Source of the DNA: Mageeibacillus sp. UBA1257 | GTDB lineage: Bacteria > Bacillota > Clostridia > UBA1212 > UBA1257 | Length of the DNA: 6,936 bases | Assembly (NCBI GenBank): GCA_002308775.1 | Contig: DBVT01000013.1 | Coordinates: forward strand, 1 to 6,936 | Reading direction: 5' to 3' | Part shown: in pieces, positions 1 to 6,069 of the stretch | Layout: each line of letters starts with the position of its first letter | Position numbering within the stretch: the first letter of the stretch is position 1 | Translations under genes and position numbers: made by a program | The notes under the pieces: generated by a model | What the model was told of the DNA's origin: nothing | Seen by the model: the letters and a program-made list of their open reading frames with translations, nothing else | Databases searched by the model: none

Positions 1-972
1 TATATCGGTCAGGACAAGGTCAAGGAAAACCTCTCCGTCTTTATTCAGGCTGCCAAGCAGAGGAACGAATCGCTGGACCACGTTTTACTTTACGGCCCTC
101 CGGGACTGGGTAAAACGACGCTCGCCGCGATCATCGCAGCCGAACTCGGAGTCAACTTCAGAATAACCTCGGGACCTGCGATCGAGAAGGCCGCTGACCT
201 CGCGGGACTTTTGACGAGCCTTGAGGAATTCGACGTGCTCTTTATCGACGAGATCCACAGAATGAACAGGGCTGTCGAGGAGATATTGTATCCCGCGATG
301 GAGGATTTCGGATTCGATATCATCATGGGCAAAGGCCCGGGAGCGAGATCTATAAGGCTCGATCTTAAGCGTTTTACACTGATAGGCGCGACGACGAGAG
401 CGGGACTTTTGTCTGCTCCTTTGAGAGACAGGTTCGGAATAATAAACAGACTTGAGATGTACAGCGTCGACGAGCTTTCAAGGATAATCGGAAGAGCGGC
501 CGGCATTTTACATACTAAAATAGACGAGGAAGGGAAGCACGAGATAGCGCTCAGATCGAGAGGCACTCCGAGAATAGCCAACAGGCTGCTCAAAAGGGTC
601 AGAGATTTCGCTCAGATCACTGCTGACAGCGTTATAACGGGAGAGATCGCGAAATACGCGCTTGACGCGATGGAAGTGGACAGCCTGGGACTCGACAACG
701 TCGACAGGACGCTCCTCAATACGATAATCTACAAATTCAGCGGCGGCCCCGTCGGACTCGAGACTCTGTCATCCGCAACGGGAGAAGACCCTGTGACCAT
801 AGAGGAAGTTTACGAGCCTTATCTCATCCAGCTCGGATTCATAAACAAGACTCCGAGGGGCAGAATGATCACGGAGCTCGGACTTTCCCACATGAAGGCG
901 AAGATACCCGAGAGCAAACGCAGGAGGGACAACAGGCTCTCCATATTTGACGAAACGGACAAAGAAGGATAA
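1..972 (+). CDS. ruvB: Holliday junction branch migration DNA helicase RuvB, 5'-truncated by window edge
   Basis: RuvB is the AAA+ motor that, with RuvA, drives branch migration of Holliday junctions before RuvC resolution in the cytoplasm. The frame is open from base 1 and ends at TAA 970-972, giving 323 visible residues. Family members are usually about 330-350 residues, so only the N-terminal few dozen residues are missing. Numbering from the first visible codon: the visible part opens with YIGQ; Walker A GPPGLGKT is at 32-39; Walker B LFIDE is at 80-84; the sensor 1 region TLIGATTRAG is at 126-135; the arginine-finger segment PLRDRFG is at 140-146; sensor 2 GTPR is at 188-191. A C-terminal winged-helix domain runs to about 315 (for example TPRGRMITELG). 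All catalytic motifs are intact. The next gene starts 56 bp downstream on the same strand, so co-transcription is possible. The assignment is very secure. Confidence 0.98.
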   Translation, partial: YIGQDKVKENLSVFIQAAKQRNESLDHVLLYGPPGLGKTTLAAIIAAELGVNFRITSGPAIEKAADLAGLLTSLEEFDVLFIDEIHRMNRAVEEILYPAMEDFGFDIIMGKGPGARSIRLDLKRFTLIGATTRAGLLSAPLRDRFGIINRLEMYSVDELSRIIGRAAGILHTKIDEEGKHEIALRSRGTPRIANRLLKRVRDFAQITADSVITGEIAKYALDAMEVDSLGLDNVDRTLLNTIIYKFSGGPVGLETLSSATGEDPVTIEEVYEPYLIQLGFINKTPRGRMITELGLSHMKAKIPESKRRRDNRLSIFDETDKEG

Positions 973-1028
973 TCTTTACATATGTAATCCCTGTAACTTA
1001 CGCATCGCGCAAAATCGGAGGAAACATA

Positions 1029-2255
1029 ATGAAAAAGACGAAAAAAGTGCTTATAAATATCGTGATCATGATGTTGGTGTCGTTTTCACTGACTTCTTTT
1101 GCGTTCGCCGATTATTCAAAATCGGAGGCGACGACGATCTACAAGCAGACAAAAGTCACCGAACTCAAGGCCAAAGCGTACGCCCTTCTCGACTGCGCGA
1201 CAGGTAAAACGGTCTTCAAAAACAATGAGAAGGAGCATATCAATGTGGGCTATCTCAGCCAGCTCATGACCCTTTTCGTGACATACGAAAGATACTCCGA
1301 AGGCAAGTTCAAATCAGATGCCATTGTTACTGTCTCAAAGGAAGCTCAGGCGGCTTCCAACGGAAAGGCGAGGGTCTTCCTTGACGCCGGCAAAAAGGAG
1401 GTCATCTCCGTAGATCAGGCGATCAAAGCTGTCGCGATCTGCAACGCTGTAGACGCTGCGTACGCCCTCGGAGAATTCGTCGGAGGCACCGTCGAAGACT
1501 TCGTTAAAATGATGAACGACAAGGCGAAAGAGATCGGAATGACCGATTCCCTTTTTACGGATCCGACCGGTGCAGACAGGGAAGGACAGTACACATGCGC
1601 GAGCGATCTCGTGACGCTGGGCAAGCTGTTCATCGAAAAATATCCGGAGATACTTGAATATACGAAGCTCACATACGGCGAATTCAAGCACGATTCGACG
1701 GGACAGCCTTTTACGGCCATGGTGTCGCCGAACAATTTGACGAGAGGGAAATTTTACACGGAATCTGACGGACTGGGTGTCGGTTTTTCGGAAAACTCGG
1801 GCTATGCGATGCTCGCGACGGTGGAAGTCGAAGAGAAAAGAGTCATCGCGTGCGTGCTCGGCGAAGAGGATGAAAATTACAGGGCTGCCGAGATCAAAAA
1901 GCTTCTCGAGTACGGCCTTTCGAATTTTGAATACAGGATAGTTTCTCAAAAAGGAACGTTCGTAAGGCGCGTAAACGTCGTTGACGGAAAGAAAAAGAGA
2001 GCGGACGTATACACTGCGGAGGATTTCGGCGTCATACTTGAAAAGAGTCAGTTCAAAAACCTGAAGCACGATATCGTTATGTACGGACAGGTGACCGCTC
2101 CCGTAGCGGCTGATACCGAGGTCGGAGAGATCGTTTACACGGTCGACGGTGAAGAAGTAGGCAAGGTAAAAATAGTCTGCACCGAGAAGATCGAACGCGC
2201 AAACTGGTTCACCAGACTTATAAGAAAAATACTGAAATGGCTCGGACTTGACTGA
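1029..2255 (+). CDS. D-Ala-D-Ala carboxypeptidase (DacA/PBP5, S11) family protein, predicted catalytically inactive
   Basis: The 408-residue protein has an N-terminal signal peptide (KK-rich start, hydrophobic core 7-24, likely cleavage after AFA at 27). An S11 carboxypeptidase-like domain (about 45-295) follows, then a PBP5-type C-terminal beta domain (about 303-390) and a Trp/Lys/Leu-rich amphipathic helix at 391-408 like the membrane anchor of PBP5. Family landmarks remain: AYALLDCATGKTVF at 51-63, a GMTDSLFTDPTG stretch, and DGL...GFSENSGYAMLAT. True enzymes trim the terminal D-Ala from peptidoglycan stems using SxxK, SxN and KTG. Here the aligned positions read YLSQ (75-78), NAV (139-141) and GVG (250-252), so the nucleophile serine and general-base lysine are gone and the other two motifs are lost. 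The frame is unbroken. The start is ATG 1029 with GGAGG at 1017-1021. Family membership is confident. Inactivity is inferred from the motifs. A binding or scaffold role is a guess. Confidence 0.88.
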   Translation: MKKTKKVLINIVIMMLVSFSLTSFAFADYSKSEATTIYKQTKVTELKAKAYALLDCATGKTVFKNNEKEHINVGYLSQLMTLFVTYERYSEGKFKSDAIVTVSKEAQAASNGKARVFLDAGKKEVISVDQAIKAVAICNAVDAAYALGEFVGGTVEDFVKMMNDKAKEIGMTDSLFTDPTGADREGQYTCASDLVTLGKLFIEKYPEILEYTKLTYGEFKHDSTGQPFTAMVSPNNLTRGKFYTESDGLGVGFSENSGYAMLATVEVEEKRVIACVLGEEDENYRAAEIKKLLEYGLSNFEYRIVSQKGTFVRRVNVVDGKKKRADVYTAEDFGVILEKSQFKNLKHDIVMYGQVTAPVAADTEVGEIVYTVDGEEVGKVKIVCTEKIERANWFTRLIRKILKWLGLD

Positions 2256-2274
2256 TCGGGCGATATTTGATAGA

Positions 2275-2281
2275 GAAAGGG
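2275..2281 (+). promoter_or_regulatory. Ribosome binding site deciding a TTG start for the M50-like gene
   Basis: The purine run GAAAGGG lies 8 nt before TTG 2290. The reading frame is open further upstream, to a TTG at 2248 that overlaps the previous stop codon, but that position has no comparable Shine-Dalgarno and would add a charged, non-membrane leader. No in-frame ATG precedes the conserved region, so TTG 2290 is the preferred start. Confidence 0.6.
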
Positions 2282-2289
2282 ACAAATCA

Positions 2290-2982
2290 TTGGGCGACAA
2301 TATTATTTTATTGATACTTGAAAAGTTGCTGTGCATACCCGGCGCCCTTTTCGCGTTCACTTTTAAGGGCTTTTGCCAGGCTTTTACGTCAGACAGACTG
2401 GGAGATCCGACGCCCAGGAACATGGGTAAGCTGACGATGAATCCGCTGAAACACATCGATATCATAGGATTTATCTTCATCGTTTTCTTCGGATTCGGCT
2501 GGTGCAGACCCGTGCAGGTCAATTCAAGATATTACAAGCACATAAAGAGAGACTGCGCGATCCAGATCCTTTCAGGTCCCGTAGGATGCCTTGTAGGCGG
2601 ATTCGGAATGGCCCTTTTGTATGTTCTTTTCTGCGGTTTGTTCAATGTAGAAATCGGTGAAGTGCTCACGACGACGTCTTCTGCCGCAAGCTTTATTTCG
2701 TTTATTTTTTACTACGGTATGCGGCTTTGCGTATTTCTTTGCCTCTTTTATATGCTTCCGATACCGGGCTTTGACGGCTTCAATCTGATAGCTAATTTCC
2801 TGCCTCCGAGGGCATACAGCGCCGTCTATTCAATTCAGAAATACAGCATGTTCATCTTCATAGGAGTCATTCTTCTTATAAACTACACGCCGCTCGGAAC
2901 GTATATCCTCTATATACCTGCCAATGCGATAATGAACGGTTTTCTCCGGGTATGGCTGAGCGTGTTCGGATTCCTGTTTTAG
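2290..2982 (+). CDS. Site-2 protease (M50) family membrane protein lacking the HExxH zinc motif
   Basis: The 230-residue polytopic membrane protein resembles the short bacterial site-2 proteases (YwhC-like). Its diagnostic stretch is conserved: LGDPTPRNMGKLTMNPLKHID, then GFGWCRPVQVN, then SGPVGCL, then MLPIPGFDG. Family enzymes cut membrane proteins using a zinc held by HExxH in the first helix and an Asp in a C-terminal DG motif. At the HEFAH position this protein reads KGFCQ (K26, G27, Q30), so both histidines and the glutamate are missing, while D162-G163 remains. The Asn normally found in the GPxxN-type and NLLP motifs is also replaced (GPVGC, YMLP). Hydrophobic segments lie at about 4-24, 51-68, 92-120, 133-160 and 180-205. 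The TTG start is chosen from the RBS. It sits 34 bp after the DacA-like gene and probably shares its transcript. Fold assignment is strong. Loss of protease activity is inferred. Confidence 0.85.
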   Translation: MGDNIILLILEKLLCIPGALFAFTFKGFCQAFTSDRLGDPTPRNMGKLTMNPLKHIDIIGFIFIVFFGFGWCRPVQVNSRYYKHIKRDCAIQILSGPVGCLVGGFGMALLYVLFCGLFNVEIGEVLTTTSSAASFISFIFYYGMRLCVFLCLFYMLPIPGFDGFNLIANFLPPRAYSAVYSIQKYSMFIFIGVILLINYTPLGTYILYIPANAIMNGFLRVWLSVFGFLF

Positions 2983-3035
2983 GAGCGCAGAGCGGATCTT
3001 GCGCGGCATCATTTCGCAAAAAAAGGTGAAGATCA

Positions 3036-4505
3036 ATGAAGAAGAGGTTTAAGATCCCGAAGAGCATAATCAGAATTGCAGTCCTGGTCATCGTATCGGT
3101 GATATGTATCGCGGCGATGGACTGGGCATTTTTTTACCCGCAGGCGAGGACGGACGATCTGATACTCGAAGTCGGGAAGCATTACAAAGACAGGCTCGAC
3201 GGCCTCGGAGTAGAATGGGATCCGATGCTCCTCGCCTCATACAACACGGCGAATCCGACTCTCGCACCGGAGGATTGCGTCACGGAAGAAGATTTTGAAA
3301 AGGTCTGCGCGATGGCTGAGGAGATCGGGATCGACAAGATCAGATGCTTCTGGAGCGAATCGTGGATAGAGCCCGTGAACGACAACGACGATCCGCATGT
3401 CACGAATTACGACGCTTTCGTATGGGACCAGGAGAATATTCTGACACTTTTCAAACAGCTCGATTTCTGCCAGAAGGAAGGTATAAAGGTCAATCTGACC
3501 ACCTGGGGAGGAAGTCCTTTTCCGATCACGGAGCACGAGGAATACGCCGAATGCATGTGTGTGATGCTCGAAAAAGTGATCGAAAAAGGATATACGTGCG
3601 TAGTTGAGATGACGCCTTTTAACGAACCGTGCTGGGCTTACAAAGTCGACGGCGTCGTCGATATGGAGGATCATTGGCAGTCGTGCAGGGTCCTTGACAG
3701 CATGCTCAAAGAGCGCGGCTTGAGAAAAAAGATAAAACTGAATCTTTCAGACAACAATTACAGCCTCGATTCCATGAGGACCATGGAAGAACTCGGACGC
3801 CTCGCGGAGATATACAACACGCACAGTTACGACTATATAAGCCCTTACAGCGACACTGCCATGACGGAATTTTCACAACTGCTGACCAGATACGCTCACA
3901 AAAACGGGGCGATCCACCTCGTGAACGAATTCGGTCCAAATACAGTTATAAACGCGATGACCTCTTCCGATACAGACACGTACAAAAGAGGACTGTTGAT
4001 CTCGAGAGTCGCCGTGAACTTTTTGAACGGAGGCACTGCAGGCCTGCTTTACTGGTGTCTGACAGACCAGTATTACGGAGTTGGGAGCAGGATGTCCGTA
4101 GGACTTTATCAGTTCAAAGACAAAGGCTGGGAAGCGAGACCGCAACTTTACGCCTATTCTCTCCTCACGAAATATACGCAGGCGGGAGCGAAAATATACC
4201 CGATCATACTCGACGAGGCTCATCTTTGCGCTATCGCTCTGAAAAATCCCGACCGTTCGTGGACGTATGCGGTGATAAACAGCGACACTGTCGACATGGA
4301 CGTCTCGTTCGCGAATCCGCACCTTCGCTCGGGTAAAATGGACAGATATGTTTACTGCGAGGAAACTCTTCCGACTGACAGCCACCCGATCCGCTCCGAT
4401 GCTGTCCTGAAAATAAACAACGGCCTCCTGTCAGACACAGTCAGATCGCAGTGCATGAATGTTTACCATTTAAGATCGAACGATGAAGAAACAAAAAACG
4501 GTTGA
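3036..4505 (+). CDS. Membrane-anchored glycoside hydrolase, clan GH-A-like (beta/alpha)8 fold
   Basis: The 489-residue protein starts with a basic tail (MKKRFKIPK) and a hydrophobic segment at about 11-32, acting as an uncleaved anchor or signal, so the catalytic domain should lie outside the membrane. The pattern fits a clan GH-A glycosidase: KIRCFWSESWIEP early in the barrel, TTWGG at 155-159, FNEP with N196-E197 as likely acid/base after strand 4, NTHSYDY at 261-267, and VNEFG with E298 as likely nucleophile near strand 7. YWCLTDQYY at 339-347 fits the aromatic strand-8 region. A small beta-rich C-terminal part follows (about 380-480, for example WTYAVINSD). The exact GH family and substrate cannot be named from sequence alone; GH5- or GH39-like cellulase, mannanase or cell-wall glycan activities are all possible. 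The start has an AAGGTGAA RBS just upstream (3023-3030). It overlaps the next gene by 23 bp. Catalytic residues are intact, unlike in the two genes before it. Confidence 0.75.
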   Translation: MKKRFKIPKSIIRIAVLVIVSVICIAAMDWAFFYPQARTDDLILEVGKHYKDRLDGLGVEWDPMLLASYNTANPTLAPEDCVTEEDFEKVCAMAEEIGIDKIRCFWSESWIEPVNDNDDPHVTNYDAFVWDQENILTLFKQLDFCQKEGIKVNLTTWGGSPFPITEHEEYAECMCVMLEKVIEKGYTCVVEMTPFNEPCWAYKVDGVVDMEDHWQSCRVLDSMLKERGLRKKIKLNLSDNNYSLDSMRTMEELGRLAEIYNTHSYDYISPYSDTAMTEFSQLLTRYAHKNGAIHLVNEFGPNTVINAMTSSDTDTYKRGLLISRVAVNFLNGGTAGLLYWCLTDQYYGVGSRMSVGLYQFKDKGWEARPQLYAYSLLTKYTQAGAKIYPIILDEAHLCAIALKNPDRSWTYAVINSDTVDMDVSFANPHLRSGKMDRYVYCEETLPTDSHPIRSDAVLKINNGLLSDTVRSQCMNVYHLRSNDEETKNG

Positions 4506-5088
4506 AGAAACGTTCACATATGTCAAATACGGCCTGCTTTTTACCGTCAGGCTCGTAAAAACATTCAGAAACTCGTATTCCATCAGAGTGAATTCAAAGG
4601 ATACTCTGACAGTGCGGGCGCCTCTTTTCGCGACTCAAACGGGGGTAACAGCGCTGCTGGATAAACATTTTAACTGGATAGAGAAGAGGATACCGGCTGC
4701 TATTTCGCAGACCGAAAACGGGAAGGCTCCGGATGAAGAACAGATAAAAGAACTCGCTGATAAGGCGAAGGAATATCTCGGGATCAGGCTTCCGTATTTT
4801 GCGCGCCTTCTGGATGTCAGATACAATAATGTGACGGTCAGATGCCAGAAAACGAGATGGGGAAGCTGCTCCGCGAAAGGGAATCTGAATTTCAACTGTC
4901 TGCTCTCTTTCGCGCCGACCGAGGTCTTCGATTATGTGATAGTCCACGAGCTCTGCCACCTGAAAGAGATGAACCATTCGCCCGCATTCTGGCACGAAGT
5001 CGAAAAGATCATCCCCGACCGTAAAATCCACGAAAAATGGCTCAGACAAAACGGAAGCGCGCTCCTTTCGCTCGCCAAAAAGATATAA
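4483..5088 (+). CDS. YgjP-like metallopeptidase domain protein (DUF45, M48-related)
   Basis: The 201-residue protein has the YgjP/DUF45 signature. This includes RWGSCSAKGNLNFN around W126-C129, then YVIVHELCHLKEMNHSPAFW, with the zinc motif H155-E156-L157-C158-H159 and a probable third ligand H165, and finally a C-terminal KWLRQNG. The motif marks a zinc-dependent gluzincin-type peptidase. Family members are poorly characterised and often sit near restriction or housekeeping genes, so the substrate is unknown. The N-terminal 60 residues form the beta-rich lead-in seen in the family (LTVRAP...). No signal peptide is visible, so a cytoplasmic location is likely. ATG 4483 lies inside the end of the glycosidase gene and has no good Shine-Dalgarno, which suggests translational coupling to that gene. 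The gene ends 10 bp before the convergent cyclo-ligase gene. Confidence 0.9.
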   Translation: MKKQKTVEETFTYVKYGLLFTVRLVKTFRNSYSIRVNSKDTLTVRAPLFATQTGVTALLDKHFNWIEKRIPAAISQTENGKAPDEEQIKELADKAKEYLGIRLPYFARLLDVRYNNVTVRCQKTRWGSCSAKGNLNFNCLLSFAPTEVFDYVIVHELCHLKEMNHSPAFWHEVEKIIPDRKIHEKWLRQNGSALLSLAKKI

Positions 5089-5098
5089 TTATCAGCTT

Positions 5099-5692
5099 TT
5101 ATTTTGTGTAAAATATCTTCCCGCCTGTCACCACGGCGTCCATTTTTTTATCGTGCTTTTCCGTCGGAACGTCGTCCGTCAAAAGCGCTTCGTGGCACAG
5201 GCACATCGTAAATGCCTTGTGCTTTTCCAGAAAGCAGTCGTAATAACCAGCGCCGTGACCGAGCCTTTTGCCGTCTTTCGAGGCACAGACGCAAGGTACG
5301 ACAGCAAGATCAAAAGTTCTGTTGCCGCAGTTTGGATCCGCCGCGTTTTCGGGAATGATCGGCTCGGGGATGCCAAAAGCTCCCGGCTTCAGATCGTCAA
5401 GACCAGATATCTTTACCGCGACCATCTCCGGCTTTTTGATACATTTCGGGACGTAAACTTCCTTTCCGTCATCGAGTGCACGATCGATCAATATCCTCGT
5501 ATCAGGCTCTTTTCCGATGCTGACATAAATAAAAACGCTTTTTGCGCTTAAGTATTCGCAAGATTCCAAAACTGCCTCGGCGATCTTTTTGCTTGAGATC
5601 TCCCACTCTGTCTTAGACATTTCTTTAAGCAAAAGAGAGGCACTTTTTCTTGATTTATCTTTTTTTTCTCTCAGTTTGACCGGATCGGGCAT
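5099..5692 (-). CDS. 5-formyltetrahydrofolate cyclo-ligase (5,10-methenyltetrahydrofolate synthetase)
   Basis: The enzyme uses ATP to convert 5-formyltetrahydrofolate to 5,10-methenyltetrahydrofolate in cytoplasmic one-carbon metabolism. The protein is 197 residues, the usual family size. Visible landmarks are the basic N-terminal helix (KLREKKDKSRK), VFIYVSIGKEPDTR at 53-66 (family: folate/ATP-site loop), YVPKC at 80-84, KPGAFGIPEP at 102-111, FDLAVVPCVCASKDGKRLGHGAGYYD at 127-152 (the family signature RLGxGxGYYD) and a C-terminal MDAVVT. The start ATG is well supported by GGAGGA at 5697-5702 on the minus strand, 4 nt upstream. It runs convergent to the metallopeptidase gene and divergent from the tRNA unit, so it is its own transcription unit with the extended -10 at 5724-5732. 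Common symbols differ between species, so none is given. Confidence 0.96.
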   Translation of the reverse strand: MPDPVKLREKKDKSRKSASLLLKEMSKTEWEISSKKIAEAVLESCEYLSAKSVFIYVSIGKEPDTRILIDRALDDGKEVYVPKCIKKPEMVAVKISGLDDLKPGAFGIPEPIIPENAADPNCGNRTFDLAVVPCVCASKDGKRLGHGAGYYDCFLEKHKAFTMCLCHEALLTDDVPTEKHDKKMDAVVTGGKIFYTK

Positions 5693-5723
5693 TTTATCCT
5701 CCGCGCGTTCGCTGTCGTCTTAA

Positions 5724-5732
5724 ATTATATCA
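5724..5732 (-). promoter_or_regulatory. Extended -10 promoter for the formyl-THF cyclo-ligase gene
   Basis: Read on the minus strand this is TGATATAAT, which is a perfect TATAAT preceded by the TGn extension. It lies about 30 bp upstream of the start codon and leaves a short leader containing GGAGGA. No good TTGACA is seen 16-18 bp upstream, where the sequence falls in the loop of the hairpin at 5739-5760. Extended -10 promoters often do without a strong -35. Seen directly; activity is inferred. Confidence 0.65.
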
Positions 5733-5738
5733 CGAAAA

Positions 5739-5760
5739 CGGGCAAAAAAGAATTTGCCCG
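5739..5760. repeat. Perfect 8-bp inverted repeat just upstream of the cyclo-ligase promoter
   Basis: CGGGCAAA (5739-5746) and TTTGCCCG (5753-5760) are exact reverse complements around a 6-nt AAAGAA spacer. It covers the -35 region of the minus-strand promoter, so it could be an operator. On the minus strand it is followed by TTTTC, so it could also be a weak terminator, but no gene upstream on that strand would need one. The U-run is too short to call it a terminator. Confidence 0.5.
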
Positions 5761-5802
5761 AAACGACTCATCATCTTCTTTTAAATATTTTTCTTTTTGG
5801 TA

Positions 5803-5831
5803 TTGCATTGTTAAAAATAATATGCTAAAAT
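5803..5831 (+). promoter_or_regulatory. Promoter of the tRNA-Gln unit
   Basis: A partial -35 TTGCAT (5803-5808) is spaced 17 bp from -10 TAAAAT (5826-5831). A TGC immediately before the -10 makes an extended -10. Transcription would begin near 5838, about 30 nt before the tRNA. The -35 matches the consensus only in its first three bases. Confidence 0.6.
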
Positions 5832-5838
5832 ATGCGTC

Positions 5839-5856
5839 GTCGCCGAAAAAGGCGGC
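5839..5856 (+). other. Leader hairpin before the tRNA
   Basis: GTCGCC (5839-5844) pairs with GGCGGC (5851-5856), one pair being G-U, around a GAAAAA loop. It would lie at the 5' end of the primary transcript, just upstream of the mature tRNA, and would be removed by 5' processing. It may only protect or help fold the precursor. Confidence 0.4.
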
Positions 5857-5867
5857 ATAATAGCTGT

Positions 5868-5941
5868 TGCGGAATTGTGTAATGGCAGCACGGCAGACTC
5901 TGACTCTGTTTGTGAGGGTTCAAATCCTTCTTCCGCAGCCA
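5868..5941 (+). tRNA. tRNA-Gln (anticodon CTG), CCA encoded
   Basis: This is a full 74-nt cloverleaf. The acceptor TGCGGAA (5868-5874) pairs with TTCCGCA (5931-5937). The D stem is GTGT/GCAC with GG in the loop. The anticodon stem is GCAGA/TCTGT with loop CTCTGAC and anticodon CTG at 5900-5902. The variable loop is 4 nt. The T stem is GAGGG/CCTTC with loop TTCAAAT. The discriminator is G5938 and CCA follows at 5939-5941. The weak first pair U1-A72 and G73 agree with glutamine tRNAs. It decodes CAG. It has its own promoter and terminator, so it is a single-tRNA unit. Confidence 0.96.
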
Positions 5942-5944
5942 TCT

Positions 5945-5988
5945 GAGAAACCTCTTTTGTCTACCAGGACAAAAGAGGTTTCTCTTTT
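5945..5988 (+). terminator. Rho-independent terminator of the tRNA-Gln unit
   Basis: A perfect 17-bp stem (5945-5961 with 5968-5984) closes a TACCAG loop and is followed by TTTT at 5985-5988, then AT. It begins only 3 nt after the tRNA CCA. Because the stem also starts with GAGAAA and ends with TTTCTC, the minus-strand copy would be a hairpin too, but it has no good T-run on that side. Confidence 0.92.
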
Positions 5989-6000
5989 ATGGTTGGAGGA

Positions 6001-6029
6001 TTGACTCCCATTTGAGTGGTTTGTATAAT
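6001..6029 (+). promoter_or_regulatory. Near-consensus sigma-A-type promoter for the 6070-6750 gene
   Basis: -35 TTGACT (6001-6006, 5 of 6 matches) is spaced exactly 17 bp from a perfect -10 TATAAT (6024-6029). Transcription should start near 6036. It starts 12 bp after the T-run of the tRNA terminator, so the downstream gene is insulated from the tRNA transcript. It also rules out the upstream GTG at 6016 as a start codon, since that lies inside the promoter. Confidence 0.85.
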
Positions 6030-6053
6030 ACTGAGTATAGAAATGAAGGACTC

Positions 6054-6058
6054 GGAGG
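6054..6058 (+). promoter_or_regulatory. Ribosome binding site deciding the ATG 6070 start
   Basis: GGAGG lies 11 nt before ATG 6070, a little farther than ideal. The in-frame ATG at 6043 would be only about 7 nt from the predicted transcript start and has no Shine-Dalgarno, so 6070 is preferred. Confidence 0.65.
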
Positions 6059-6069
6059 ATCCGCGGAAC

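Noticed and set aside
975..1003. Possible promoter with TTTACA between ruvB and the DacA-like gene
   Set aside because: The -35-like hexamer is good, but at 16-18 bp spacing there is no acceptable -10. The 56-bp gap is also compatible with read-through.
1335..2522. Long open frame on the minus strand (395 codons)
   Set aside because: It runs antisense across the boundary of two plus-strand genes with clear family homology; its translation has no recognisable domains and mirrors their codon bias.
1029..2982. Treating the two inactive-looking genes as decaying pseudogenes
   Set aside because: Both frames are complete, with start sites, export or membrane signals and conserved non-catalytic family blocks. 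The changes are substitutions at motif positions, not frameshifts or stops.
2985..3004. GCGCA/TGCGC hairpin between the M50-like and glycosidase genes as a terminator
   Set aside because: The stem is 5 bp with a 10-nt loop and no T-run follows.
5080..5119. Inverted repeat AAGATAT/ATATCTT at the convergent gene ends as a bidirectional terminator
   Set aside because: The stem is only 7 bp, all but one pair per arm A-T, around a 26-nt loop. It is too weak to call.
6016..6069. Longer versions of the last gene starting at GTG 6016 or ATG 6043
   Set aside because: GTG 6016 lies inside the promoter, and ATG 6043 is about 7 nt from the predicted transcript start without a Shine-Dalgarno.
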